Below, in pieces: positions 16,165 to 25,274 of a stretch of 50,055 nucleotides of DNA (the stretch's first letter is position 1; every line of letters starts with the position of its first letter). The notes below the pieces were generated by a model. The model was given only the letters and a program-made list of their open reading frames with translations. It ran no database searches and was not told where the DNA came from. The DNA lies in contig WRFR01000011.1 of assembly GCA_009778715.1 (NCBI GenBank), positions 1 to 50,055 on the forward strand, written 5' to 3'. The translations under genes and the position numbers were made by a program. This stretch comes from Coriobacteriia bacterium. GTDB taxonomy: Bacteria; Actinomycetota; Coriobacteriia; WRKU01; WQUG01.

Positions 16165-17655
16165 CTAATACCCTGGGCTGTAGGTCCCCGCAAGCGTACC
16201 GATCGTTGTGGAAGTCTCCCATGACCCCGTCAAAGGATTGATCGGATAGCTGTGAGTGAGCACATGGATGGATCGGTTGAACGTGATCGTTGACCCGATC
16301 TTTGACTCCATCGGGTGACAACGGCCACACACGAACTCCTGAGTATCAGGCGTTGTGATAGTGGTGCTCTTGGAAACAGGCAGGGCGACGTTGGCAAAGT
16401 CGACCGTCCACGCGCCCAGAAGGTCAACGTCACCGATCGAACTATGGGGCCAGTCACTCGTGCCGTTTATCACGGCCGGGTCTGTTGCATAGTTGGCCGT
16501 ACCATAGTGGCACAGCGAGCACTTAGCGTCAGAAGATACCACATACTTCATGTTCTTCAGTTGCGTCAGCGTAGCTGCGTTAGGAACCGTTTCTGCAGAA
16601 AGCCCACCGCCACGATGGCACGTATAGCATTGGAGCGCGCCTGCGCCGACCCCCATAATGGTCGAATAATGGGGGCTTGAAATGTCTTTGCCCGAGGAAT
16701 CAGTCGCAAGCGTTGCGCCGGTTTTGTGCACGACGGCATTCGGCACCGGCGCAGAGAACGTGGTCTCTGCCGAAGCGGTCTCCATATCGGGAGCCCACAT
16801 CGCCTGCACGGCGCTGGTCTTGTCATGACAGTTCGAGCACCAGGCAGAAAACGCGAACTGGCTGATCACCCGTGGGTCTGCCCCCGGATCGTTCACGTTC
16901 TTAGTCGGATCACTTGGGCTCGTAGTCGTTATGTTAGGCACGGCCGCCCCGCCGCCCGGATTGGAGCGCAACAGCTTGTAGCCATAGCTCGCCGTGTCCA
17001 TCGTTTTATGGCTGCCGTCAGTCCAGAAATCGGTCGGCATCCAGTTGCTGACAGCATTCACTCCGTGCACGGTATGGCACGAAGTGCAGGCGAGCGTCAT
17101 TGTTCCAAGGTCGGACGCGGGTATCGTTACCGGCTGCCCGGTGATCGGGTGGCCAGAGTTGCCAGAGCCCAGATCGGCCACATTGCCGCCATTGGCCGTA
17201 TAGACCTGATCGCTTGAAGCCAGAATGCCGCTGCCAACATGGCAGTACTCGCAACCAGTCGTACCCGCCCGGGTCAGAAACTGATTGACCACGGTCGAAG
17301 TGTTCGATGACGGAGCAGAGCTGCTGATCACGCCCGAACCACCTGCGTTGTGTGCGGAATGGCAGACGCCGCATTTGTTTGTTGTCGTGTCATAACCCCC
17401 GTGCGGTCCTCGTCCTTGGAGGCCCGGCATGTTCTTGGTGATTCCCGTCCCCGGTTTCACATAGGCGTTACCATTTGAAGGGAAAGTGGTGGCGTTTGCA
17501 CTAAAGAATGTGGGAGTAAAAGGCGTGGAGGGCTTGGGAAGATCCGTTAAGGACACATCTTCAGCCATCGCGCATGCTGCAGTCATGCAGAATACACAGA
17601 TAGCAGTCAGCGTTACGACGCCGTAAATAAAACTTTTTCGTTTAAGCCCGTGCAT
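16165..17655 (-). CDS. secreted seven-heme c-type cytochrome
   Basis: About 496 residues from the ATG at 17653-17655, chosen for GGGAG 8 nt upstream (a Met five codons earlier is possible). A signal peptide ends near ACAMAED. There are seven CXXCH motifs in order: CGVCH, CEYCH, CTSCH, CSNCH, CYTCH, CSLCH, CGRCH. Several extra His residues could serve as distal ligands. It shares GPHGGYDTTTNKCGVCHSAH and the VVNQFLTRAG segment with the two paralogues at 21.8 and 29.4 kb, but all its motifs are canonical. It lies 154 nt downstream of the NHL-propeller gene on the same strand and probably belongs to the same electron-transfer unit. Confidence 0.9.
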   Translation of the reverse strand: MHGLKRKSFIYGVVTLTAICVFCMTAACAMAEDVSLTDLPKPSTPFTPTFFSANATTFPSNGNAYVKPGTGITKNMPGLQGRGPHGGYDTTTNKCGVCHSAHNAGGSGVISSSAPSSNTSTVVNQFLTRAGTTGCEYCHVGSGILASSDQVYTANGGNVADLGSGNSGHPITGQPVTIPASDLGTMTLACTSCHTVHGVNAVSNWMPTDFWTDGSHKTMDTASYGYKLLRSNPGGGAAVPNITTTSPSDPTKNVNDPGADPRVISQFAFSAWCSNCHDKTSAVQAMWAPDMETASAETTFSAPVPNAVVHKTGATLATDSSGKDISSPHYSTIMGVGAGALQCYTCHRGGGLSAETVPNAATLTQLKNMKYVVSSDAKCSLCHYGTANYATDPAVINGTSDWPHSSIGDVDLLGAWTVDFANVALPVSKSTTITTPDTQEFVCGRCHPMESKIGSTITFNRSIHVLTHSYPINPLTGSWETSTTIGTLAGTYSPGY

Positions 17656-17809
17656 CAAATTTGCTCCCATACATCAGTAGAAAAAGGTACAAACACACAT
17701 GATTTATGATACGCCTCTGCCCGTATGATTTCAATGTGTTCCAGTCAACGATAGCTTATATGAAGCGATCAAATACCCCGGCTCTTGTTACCGCTCTCTG
17801 CACAAAGCG

Positions 17810-19912
17810 TCACTTCTTCCGGGCAAGGGCAAAGAACGCTTTGGCATTGATCCGCTGCACTTTTGCCACCGCCGGATGTGCTCCCACAGCCGAGTCACCC
17901 ACCAGGAAGTAATCCTTGCTCCCCGTGCGGGATGCGACCTGGATAGCCGCAGCTTCAAGCTCGCTGAGCTTCGAATCTGCATCCTGAAGAGCGTCAAGGG
18001 CGCTCTCATCGCACACGATGACGTTTTGTTGCACGCTCGTGGGTAACCTTCGCTGCGCGATGGCCTCATACTGCAGGGGGATGCGTACTTTGCGCATCTG
18101 CACCAGCAGGTCACGGCAGTCATCATCACCAGCAACTTGCTCGATAAACCTCATGTCAAGCGTATAGCGGGGTGTTCGGATGAAAACCTGGCGCGCAAGC
18201 GTGATCAGTATCAAAAGCCCCGGAATGATCAGCAACCAGGCTGGATCAAACTGCAACCTACCGGTCTGCGCAGGAGGCAGGGCCACGCTTTTGCCCGGGA
18301 TATCGCTGAAGACCTCGACACGGTCATTGTATTTGTCCGCTACATAGAGCCGCCCTTTGGCTGCTGTAATGCCAACGGGATAATACAGCTGGCCATCCGC
18401 ATTCCCTACTGTCGATATCGTACGAAGATAGCGGCCCGTATGCGCGTCGAGCACGACCAACTCGCTTGACAGGCCATCGACGACCACCAACTCGCCATTG
18501 CTGGTCAACGCCAGGCTTACCGGCAGGCCAAACTTGCGGCTTTGGCCCTGGTACTCCAGGGGAGTTTGGACCGGCAAAGGAGCGCCATAGATCCAACTGA
18601 CGGTCGGCGAAGTCTCGATATCGGTCAGTGCCTGGATCCGATAGTTCAGTGTGTCGCACACGTACAGGGTGTCGGTCGTCTCATGAGAAAACGTCAGCAG
18701 CGCTGAGGCCGGATTATCCATCTGCCCGGGCTTACTGCCCCAGTTAACATAAGCGAAATCGAAATTCCCGTCAGCATCGGCGAGCGCAACGCCGGACTTT
18801 GTCGTCACCACGATCCGGCCATGGTTGCTGTTGATGGGTGCAAAGCTCACACTGATCGGCGCCTCTTCTTTAAACGTTATCTCTTTGACAAACTTTCCGT
18901 CGGTCGTATAGATCACCAGCTCATGGAGCCCGGTGTCGACCACGTACACCTGGCCGTTGTTGCCCACCGCGATCGACGTGGGAGACACCAGCCCCGATGC
19001 AGCCGTAACCGGGGTTGTTTTCGCGCCCTGGTCGGCCTTGGCTGTTGCGGCCGGATCCCCCTGCGCGAACTGGCGCAGGAAACCACCTTGAGCATTGAAG
19101 ACAACGATGCGCGCGTTGCCGGTGTCGGCCACATAGAGATCCCCGTTATCCGCCACCGCAACATCATTTGGCGATGAGAGCGCGGCCCCGCCGCCGCTGT
19201 ATATCGAGCGGATGAACTGACTGGAAGCAGGCGTCGGCTGCGCAAAGAACACAGCAGGGCGAGCAGCGTTGTAGATATAGAGGAACAAAAACAACCCAAG
19301 AGCGATAAGTATCCCAAGAAAGGTCAGCAACGCCCAGTTCAGACGTCGGCGGGCAATATCGAGCGGGAGCACCAGCTTCTGGGTCTGCGCAAGCGCCTGA
19401 AGGTCACGCTCGGTTGCGATGACGGGCGGGGCCTTTACGGCCTTGACGGTAGCCGGCTCTTTCACGGGCGCCTTAGTTGCTGGCGCCTCCTGTTTCACGG
19501 GCGCCTTAGTTGCAGATGGCTCTTTCACAGGCGCCTTGGCTGGCGCTGGCGCTTTGACAGCTGGCGTCTGCTTTGCTGGTATTTTTTCAGCTGGCGTCTG
19601 TTTAGCCGGTGACTTAGCGGCCGGCTTCTTAGTAGCGGGCGCCCTTTTCACCGGCGCCTTGGCAGCAGCTGGCTTTTTCACCGCTGCCTGTTTTGCTGGC
19701 GCCTTGGCAGCGGGCTTCTGAGCAGCAGGCGCCTTTTTCACTGGCGCGTTGGCGGCCGACGCCTTAGCAGCTGGCTTCTTGGCAGCAGGCGCCTTTTTCG
19801 CTGGCGCTTTCTCTGCTGGCGCTTTGGCGGCAGGCGCCTTTTTCACTGGCGCCTTTTTCTTCGGCGCATCCGACGGAGAGGTCGGCCTCTTTTTTGGGGT
19901 CGCGTCACTCAT
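17810..19912 (-). CDS. membrane protein with Lys/Ala/Pro-rich cytoplasmic tail and extracellular NHL propeller
   Basis: 700 residues. Residues 1-165 are a Lys-Ala-Pro repeat tract (units such as KKAPAAKKPAAKAP) resembling histone H1/HU tails. A transmembrane helix spans ~192-214. Residues ~225-545 hold NHL repeats (SPNDVAVADNGDLYVADTGN, then PTSIAVGNNGQVYVVDTG, then repeats to LYVADKYNDRVEVF) forming a propeller outside the cell. A second helix lies at ~557-578, followed by a ~114-residue cytoplasmic domain with VIVCDESALDAL, which I do not recognise. The start overlaps the TPR gene by 8 nt. Function is likely accessory to the cytochromes; this is inference. Confidence 0.8.
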   Translation of the reverse strand: MSDATPKKRPTSPSDAPKKKAPVKKAPAAKAPAEKAPAKKAPAAKKPAAKASAANAPVKKAPAAQKPAAKAPAKQAAVKKPAAAKAPVKRAPATKKPAAKSPAKQTPAEKIPAKQTPAVKAPAPAKAPVKEPSATKAPVKQEAPATKAPVKEPATVKAVKAPPVIATERDLQALAQTQKLVLPLDIARRRLNWALLTFLGILIALGLFLFLYIYNAARPAVFFAQPTPASSQFIRSIYSGGGAALSSPNDVAVADNGDLYVADTGNARIVVFNAQGGFLRQFAQGDPAATAKADQGAKTTPVTAASGLVSPTSIAVGNNGQVYVVDTGLHELVIYTTDGKFVKEITFKEEAPISVSFAPINSNHGRIVVTTKSGVALADADGNFDFAYVNWGSKPGQMDNPASALLTFSHETTDTLYVCDTLNYRIQALTDIETSPTVSWIYGAPLPVQTPLEYQGQSRKFGLPVSLALTSNGELVVVDGLSSELVVLDAHTGRYLRTISTVGNADGQLYYPVGITAAKGRLYVADKYNDRVEVFSDIPGKSVALPPAQTGRLQFDPAWLLIIPGLLILITLARQVFIRTPRYTLDMRFIEQVAGDDDCRDLLVQMRKVRIPLQYEAIAQRRLPTSVQQNVIVCDESALDALQDADSKLSELEAAAIQVASRTGSKDYFLVGDSAVGAHPAVAKVQRINAKAFFALARKK

Positions 19913-20693
19913 TGCTTGTCTGTCCCTGCTGCTCTGATATCTGTTGTTGAGCCGCTTTTACTTCCGCTGGGCGCGCGCGTTGCAGCTGCCGCAAACCAGC
20001 GATCACCGTCGCATTGGTCGGATCATAAGACTGGGCCATCAGATACATCTCTGCCGCATTCTGGTAATTTTTCTGCCCAAGAGCCAAAGTAGCCGCTCTC
20101 ACATACAGGTCGACCGAGGCCGGAGGCAATGCCGCGGCCTGTTTCAGGTTCGTATAGGCTTCTGCCGGTTTATGCGCAGATATCAGCGCATTCGCATAGC
20201 TGGTCAGAATATCACGCTGCAGATCAGTATCGGTATCTTTGACCAGCTGTAATGCGACTTGGAACCGTGCCAGGCTCTCATCGGTGCGCCCGGAAGCTGC
20301 CAAGGCAGCCCCATACGCATACTGCGCTTGTGCGTTGCGAGGGGCGCCCTTTGCGAGACGCGCTGAGAGCCGTAGCGCAGAATTCAAGTTCCCCGCCTGG
20401 ATCTCAAGCAGAGTCAACCCAGCGCGTGCGCGTACAACCGCCCCATCAGTGTTGATGTCACGACCGGCCGCCTTCGCCTGGCGGACCGCCACAGACTCAC
20501 TGTCCTGCATCTTCAGATAATCGCTCTGCAGCTGGTTGGTCGGTGTCGGGCGCAACCTGCCTGTGCTGACCAATACGACAGCGACTATCGCCCCTATCAA
20601 TAAGATAATAGTGAACAGCGCCAGCGCCAACGCCGCGCGTTTTTGCTTGCCCTGGGCTTTACGGATCGCCTGCCACAACGGCGTGTTTTTCAT
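19905..20693 (-). CDS. membrane-anchored TPR protein
   Basis: 262 residues. A short cytoplasmic start (KAQGKQKRAALAL) leads into one transmembrane helix (residues ~19-42), then an extracellular helical domain with tetratricopeptide repeats: AQAQYAYGAALAASGRTDES, then ANALISAHKPAEAYTNL, then DLYVRAATLALGQKNYQNAA. A Gln-rich tail ends the protein. It lies 11 nt after the secreted anchored protein and overlaps the NHL protein, so the three form an operon. TPR proteins of this sort scaffold complexes; partners are probably the NHL protein and the cytochromes. Confidence 0.8.
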   Translation of the reverse strand: MKNTPLWQAIRKAQGKQKRAALALALFTIILLIGAIVAVVLVSTGRLRPTPTNQLQSDYLKMQDSESVAVRQAKAAGRDINTDGAVVRARAGLTLLEIQAGNLNSALRLSARLAKGAPRNAQAQYAYGAALAASGRTDESLARFQVALQLVKDTDTDLQRDILTSYANALISAHKPAEAYTNLKQAAALPPASVDLYVRAATLALGQKNYQNAAEMYLMAQSYDPTNATVIAGLRQLQRARPAEVKAAQQQISEQQGQTSNE

Positions 20694-20704
20694 CAGTGCC
20701 GTCT

Positions 20705-21631
20705 TTAGTCTTCGTCGTCTGCGACCCCGTCGCCCTCTTCAGGCTCATCTTCATCATCCTCGGCCTCATCGACAGCCCCTGCATTCTGGCGTTGTCGCAT
20801 GATGACGAAAATCAGGACAATGATAACAATGATCAAAAACGCCCCGAGGAGCCACACCAGAGGCTGGGAGAGAAAACTGTTCAGTTGTGACTGTGAGGCC
20901 GCTTTGTTCTGCTTTTGCTGCGCCGTTGCATCCTGCTGCGCTTTCGCCTGCTGCATGAATGCGACCTGGACCGTCTTCTTTTCGCCTTTTTTGACGTCCT
21001 TGAACTCCTGGCCATACAAGGTGACTTCGTTGCCAGCACTGTCCTTTCCTGCATCAAAGGTCTTCAGGCTGCTGTCCCCCTGTCCGGTCATTCCCGCACT
21101 CGGGGGCTTGATACCGATGACCAGGCTGGTGATATCAGTCTCAGCCGTAACATCGAATGCCGCCAGGAGAGCGCCGCCGGCGCCCATGGCGTTACTGTCA
21201 TAGATGTTCACCGGTGAGGTAGCGGCAAAAAAGAAGTTATGCGACTTGGTCAGGGTGAACGTAAAAGGCGTCCCCTCTTTGGTGATCGTGCCTGCAACCG
21301 CCTTTGTCGTCGCCGTGGGACTGGCCGGGTTTGAATCAAACTCGACCTGATGAATTATCGTATACCCCATCGGTATAAAGACCTGCACCGTGCAGGGAAG
21401 CGCCACACTGGATGGCACCCCTGCCGCCACTGACATCATCGTGGTGCTGGTACCATCAAGGCTGACAGCAACTTCACACTTTTCAAGAGTGGTGACCGCT
21501 TGCGCTGCGGGCGCCACAGAAGGCGCGAGCAGGACGAGGCAGAAAGACAAGGCGAACAAAGCAGTGATCAGCGATGCCCCTACCCTGCGACAGGCAGAAC
21601 CACCGGACAAAAAGGACGATTTGACGGTCAT
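20705..21631 (-). CDS. secreted protein with C-terminal membrane anchor and acidic tail
   Basis: 308 residues starting at ATG with TGGAG upstream. A signal peptide (residues ~18-45) precedes a ~210-residue beta-rich extracellular domain (VEFDSNPASPTATTKAVAG..., LVIGIKPPSAGMTGQGD), then a Gln/Ala helix (FMQQAKAQQDATAQQKQ). A transmembrane helix lies at ~255-278 and a very acidic cytoplasmic tail (EAEDDEDEPEEGDG) ends it. The same plan recurs in the gene at 36.5 kb. Family not recognised. It is first in the TPR-NHL operon and follows the cytochrome at 21.8 kb, so a role in presenting or anchoring the cytochrome is plausible. Confidence 0.7.
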   Translation of the reverse strand: MTVKSSFLSGGSACRRVGASLITALFALSFCLVLLAPSVAPAAQAVTTLEKCEVAVSLDGTSTTMMSVAAGVPSSVALPCTVQVFIPMGYTIIHQVEFDSNPASPTATTKAVAGTITKEGTPFTFTLTKSHNFFFAATSPVNIYDSNAMGAGGALLAAFDVTAETDITSLVIGIKPPSAGMTGQGDSSLKTFDAGKDSAGNEVTLYGQEFKDVKKGEKKTVQVAFMQQAKAQQDATAQQKQNKAASQSQLNSFLSQPLVWLLGAFLIIVIIVLIFVIMRQRQNAGAVDEAEDDEDEPEEGDGVADDED

Positions 21632-21681
21632 GATGCTCCAATCAGAGATAAATTGTCTGTTACCCAGTATAACATGAGATA

Positions 21682-21713
21682 AAGAGAGCGGCCTCTTTCG
21701 AGACCGCTCTCTT
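21682..21713 (-). terminator. hairpin after the 21.8-kb cytochrome gene
   Basis: A 10-bp stem (21682-21691 with 21704-21713) with a weak minus-strand tail TTTATC. A similar GAGCGGC stem follows the paralogous cytochrome at 29.4 kb. Confidence 0.6.
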
Positions 21714-21759
21714 GTCCGTTGCTACGAACTGCGCAACCTTGCGCTCATATACCGTTGGT

Positions 21760-23208
21760 TTAGAACCACATGTACATGAACTGATAGCTGCGGAATGCCA
21801 GGCTCGTGATGTCTGGAACCGTCGTCGGGCGAGCATGTTGCGTCGCGCGAGGATACGTACCAGAAGCAAGACCCATGGCAGTTGCAGAAGCGTCATCATA
21901 CGGAACATGGCACTTCAGGCAGGTAGCATCGTTGATGTTACCAACATTACCGGTCGGATCAGGACCAACCGCGCCCTGAATGAGGGTGAAGGTCGGGTCA
22001 ATGACGCCTGCGCCAGCAGTACCAGCAGCGGTTGTCCCGGTCTGGGCCATGCTGGAAGCATACATCCAGATATTGCCGGCATCAGCGGTGATGCTGGTGT
22101 TCGGCTCTGGTGAAGCAGCAACGCCAGTCGCAGCTGGAGTAGTCCACTCATAGATCGCGATGTTGCGGTTACCATGCGGGAAGGCCGTTGAATTCGTGGC
22201 CTGGCCGACTGCGTCGTGGCACTGGTCGCAACCATAGGCGCGAGCGCTTGCAACGTCAGTCAGGTTTGGTGTCGTTGTTGCTGACGCATAACGATAACCA
22301 CCAGCGGCGTTGCCCGTATGGCACGGACCGCAGCCTTCCTGGGCGTTGTGGCTGGTGCCACCGAAGTTGGTCGCATGACCGGTCATCTGGATACCTGTGG
22401 TACCCGTCTGAGCGTCAGTGCGGCTGAAGGTCTGGCCCCAAGCCTGGTTTACAAAGACAGAGTTGACGTGGCAACCCGGGCGTGAGCACGTGTAACCAGT
22501 CAGCATCGTCTTGCCAGCAACAAAGTTAGCAACCGTTGTGCCAACAGGAACGCCGCCGGTCGTATTCGCATACGTCGTACCACTGATGAACCACGTCAAG
22601 CTTGAGCTGCTGTAAACCTGCTGCAGCGGAAGCTCAGCGGTGATCTGGGCGTCATTGGTGTTACCCAGCATATAGGCATTCATGCCATGATACATCGAGT
22701 TACCCGAACCATGGATTCCGCCCTGATGGCAGGTTGAGCAAGCGCTTGAGCTGTGCGGACCACCCTGAGGGGTAGAAGGACCAGCCCACTCGACGAGCTG
22801 CGACACAGGAGTCGCGCCCCATGTGCAGTGGCACTGGACGCAGGACGCGCCGCCGGCCGTCAGGAACTGGTTGACAACGCCAGAAGCAGTGCTGTTGTTA
22901 GCAGGAGCTGTACCGGTGATGACGCCAATACCGACTGCGCGGTGGACACTGTGGCAAACAGCGCACTTGGTCGTCGTGGTGACATAGCCACCATGAGCGG
23001 TGCCCGTAAGATTTGCCGGAGCGCCATTTTGTGTCATAAGATGCTGAGCGCCGCCCCAGGACAGATAACCCGGAGAAGCAGAGCTTGTTGCCGTGCTGGA
23101 AGCCAAAGAACCATCTTTGGCATAGCCAGCATACTTAGCGCCAGCGACCGCTGCAAAAGCAAAGACGAGCAGCGCCACTGAAGCAAGTACTAAAAGATAT
23201 TTCTTCAT
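21760..23208 (-). CDS. secreted multiheme cytochrome with one CX4CH motif (paralogue A)
   Basis: About 482 residues from the ATG at 23206-23208 with GGAGG 7 nt upstream. A second strong site (GGAGGTG at 23263-23269) serves an in-frame ATG at 23256 that would add a 16-residue leader. A signal peptide ends near VAGAKYAG. Heme motifs in order: CAVCH, CVQCH, CSTCH, CSRPGCH (CX4CH), CGPCH, CDQCH, CLKCH. At least ten other His residues could be distal ligands. It ends in ...FMYMWF. The first ~110 residues are nearly identical to the cytochrome at 29.4 kb. Probably an extracellular electron carrier. Confidence 0.9.
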   Translation of the reverse strand: MKKYLLVLASVALLVFAFAAVAGAKYAGYAKDGSLASSTATSSASPGYLSWGGAQHLMTQNGAPANLTGTAHGGYVTTTTKCAVCHSVHRAVGIGVITGTAPANNSTASGVVNQFLTAGGASCVQCHCTWGATPVSQLVEWAGPSTPQGGPHSSSACSTCHQGGIHGSGNSMYHGMNAYMLGNTNDAQITAELPLQQVYSSSSLTWFISGTTYANTTGGVPVGTTVANFVAGKTMLTGYTCSRPGCHVNSVFVNQAWGQTFSRTDAQTGTTGIQMTGHATNFGGTSHNAQEGCGPCHTGNAAGGYRYASATTTPNLTDVASARAYGCDQCHDAVGQATNSTAFPHGNRNIAIYEWTTPAATGVAASPEPNTSITADAGNIWMYASSMAQTGTTAAGTAGAGVIDPTFTLIQGAVGPDPTGNVGNINDATCLKCHVPYDDASATAMGLASGTYPRATQHARPTTVPDITSLAFRSYQFMYMWF

Positions 23209-23256
23209 AGTTTTTCCTCCAAAAGATAAAGATGAAATATTACCGTTCTCTTTCAT

Positions 23257-23584
23257 TCTGTTCACCTCCTTCCTCTTGAGAACAAAATGCCTAGTTTATT
23301 GCTCCTGAAAAGGCGCGATAAGCTATTGATCATTATGCGCAAATGTTACGCAAAACAACCCACTTTTATTATGCACGCTCCTCATGAAAAATGCCAGAGA
23401 AAAACCAGAAAGTGTTCATCTGTTACTTTTTACTCCACCTTGGATCGATCGACGCGGAGAAAACACCTCCTCAAAACAGTCAAAACCATCTTGCTTTCTC
23501 ATCTCTGAGCTTGTCGGGGGTCTTATAATAGAGCTAGCCAAAACCAGTACGTTAGCCCCAGCCGTAACCCTAAGGAGAGTGCGC
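23257..23584. other. AT-rich divergent region between cytochrome A and the radical SAM gene
   Basis: About 330 bp with no convincing gene. It carries the cytochrome leader and ribosome sites at one end and a TATAAT at 23524-23529 at the other. It is clearly more AT-rich than the flanking coding DNA. Confidence 0.6.
23524..23529 (+). promoter_or_regulatory. -10 element of the radical SAM gene
   Basis: A perfect TATAAT 55 nt before the predicted ATG. The -35 region at 17 nt spacing (ATCTCT) is poor. Confidence 0.45.
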
Positions 23585-24655
23585 ATGGATCGCGCGACCC
23601 GCTATCTCAACTTGCTCAGAAATACCCATTATGGACTCGCCATGCCGTCTGGCGCCGCGATGAACTATGCTCGAACCGCGTGGGGACAGCTGACGCCGGC
23701 CGTCGCCTCACCGCCATGTTCCTTCCCCCTTGTATTCGCAACGATCACCCGTCGTTGCAATCTCCATTGCAGCTTTTGCCTCTGGGGAGCTCCGCCCTCT
23801 GACTGGAAGGACTACGAGATGTCGCCGGAGCAGATGGAGGCCCTGCTCGCAACCAGTGCGCTGCAGAAAACCTTGCTCGTCATGATGTATGGCGGCGAGC
23901 CACTGCTTAATCGTGACATCATCGAGCTGGTGCGCCTGACCCGTGCCCACAAACACCTGGTAGGACTCAATACCAACGGGCTGCTGTTGGCAGACGCCGC
24001 AGAGGATCTGGTCGAAGCGGGGTTGGTCGATGTACAGATGTCGATCTATGACAATACGTTTGAAAAACTCACCTCCGTCATTCCTCAGGTCACCCATCTG
24101 TTTCCACTCGCGATCATGTACACTATGACCTCTCACCGGCTTCAGGAACTGGGAAAAGCTGACTTCGAAAGCCTCTTCAACGTCATTGCATTCTGCCAGC
24201 AAGCAGGTTGCGCTTCAGTGCGGATCGCACTGGTCTGGGAAACAAACAATCCAGGAACCCAAGGCGAGACCGTCACCGATACTGAGCTTTATACTGCTCT
24301 CATCACACGCTGCAAAGAGCGCTTCCCTGATGTCGTGTTCGAAGGACACCTCAGCACACATCACCTGCCAACAGGGCACTTCACCGTCTTCTTCCAGTCA
24401 CCGCTTGCCACAGGCAACCCGCCACGCACCTGCCGCCGCCCTTGGCTGACCGCTGTCGTCGATGCGAAAGGGAACTACTTTCCCTGCTGCGCCGCAACAA
24501 CCCCCTCGCCTGTAGGAAGCCTGACAGAAGAAGACGTCGACGCCGTGATCAACGAGTCCGGTATTACTGCTATGAGAGCGGGGCTTCTTGGTCCGAACCT
24601 CCCGCTCGCGCCGCAGTGCGAAGGATGCCCCTTGCTTGACGACTCTTACTTGTGA
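23585..24655 (+). CDS. radical SAM protein with SPASM-like C-terminal cysteines
   Basis: About 356 residues from the ATG at 23585 with AAGGAG upstream; the open frame extends upstream without conservation. The radical SAM cluster motif is CNLHCSFC (C58, C62, C65), with MMYGGEPLLN as the SAM-binding GGE motif. C-terminal cysteines (CRRPWLTAVVDAKGNYFPCC and CEGCPL) resemble a SPASM/twitch domain binding auxiliary iron-sulfur clusters. Such enzymes modify peptides or act as dehydrogenases. No substrate peptide is evident nearby. Its 3' end overlaps the convergent HAD gene by 86 nt. Confidence 0.88.
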   Translation: MDRATRYLNLLRNTHYGLAMPSGAAMNYARTAWGQLTPAVASPPCSFPLVFATITRRCNLHCSFCLWGAPPSDWKDYEMSPEQMEALLATSALQKTLLVMMYGGEPLLNRDIIELVRLTRAHKHLVGLNTNGLLLADAAEDLVEAGLVDVQMSIYDNTFEKLTSVIPQVTHLFPLAIMYTMTSHRLQELGKADFESLFNVIAFCQQAGCASVRIALVWETNNPGTQGETVTDTELYTALITRCKERFPDVVFEGHLSTHHLPTGHFTVFFQSPLATGNPPRTCRRPWLTAVVDAKGNYFPCCAATTPSPVGSLTEEDVDAVINESGITAMRAGLLGPNLPLAPQCEGCPLLDDSYL

Positions 24656-25274
24656 TGAGGTAGTCCATTCCGACCGCACGCGCGATCGCGCCATCCTTTT
24701 CGTCGCAATCCCCGATCATCAGGACCTCTGTTGCAGGAAGCCCCAGCATGTGCAGGATATGCTCCATTCCTCGCCGGTCAGGTTTAAAGCAGTTGATCGC
24801 GGGATCGGCCGCACAGAATTGAAAGTCGGGATCAAGATCCAGGGTCGCCGCTTTCTGAGCAGTTGGATAATCCGAGTACAGGGCGATCGTCGTCCCCTGT
24901 TGCTGCAAACGCGCCACGGCTTTCAGAAGAGGGCGATTGCGAAAAAGGCGCACGTACTTGAGAGGGCGCTGCGTGAGCCACGTGTCGACAAGTGAGCAGA
25001 GTTGCGCCTCTATCAGATGGTAGCGCTGAGCGGTGAAATCGTAGCAGGCTTGCTCGTTTGAGACCTCAAGCGAAACCCCGCCGTTATGGAGAGTACGGAA
25101 GTACCTCAGAGCGCGGAGTTCACGGAGGCGCCAGGGATGTGTCAAGAAGAATACCGCCAGCTCAAGTGCCATAGCCGCACGCAACACCGCGCCCCCATAC
25201 AGGGTACCGTCAACATCTAATACCAGTGCCCGGTACTCCGGGAGGCGGCGGCGCATCTGAACCTGCGCGGTCAT
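24570..25274 (-). CDS. HAD-family phosphatase
   Basis: About 234 residues from the ATG at 25272-25274, which overlaps the UbiA stop as ATGA behind GGGGAG. HAD motifs: VLDVDGTLYG (nucleophile Asp), LYSDYP (motif II), the lysine in CFKPDRRG (motif III), and MIGDCDEKDG (motif IV). The cap inserts between motifs I and II. Translationally coupled to a UbiA-family prenyltransferase, it may dephosphorylate the phospho-sugar lipid that enzyme makes, as in the decaprenylphosphoryl-ribose pathway. This pairing is inference. Its C-terminal 29 codons overlap the radical SAM gene on the other strand. Confidence 0.85.
   Translation of the reverse strand: MTAQVQMRRRLPEYRALVLDVDGTLYGGAVLRAAMALELAVFFLTHPWRLRELRALRYFRTLHNGGVSLEVSNEQACYDFTAQRYHLIEAQLCSLVDTWLTQRPLKYVRLFRNRPLLKAVARLQQQGTTIALYSDYPTAQKAATLDLDPDFQFCAADPAINCFKPDRRGMEHILHMLGLPATEVLMIGDCDEKDGAIARAVGMDYLITSKSRQARGILRTAARAGGSDQEAPLS

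Noticed and set aside
23287-23508. A 73-codon plus-strand frame between cytochrome A and the radical SAM gene
   Set aside because: No ribosome site and no family features; AT-rich regulatory DNA is more likely.
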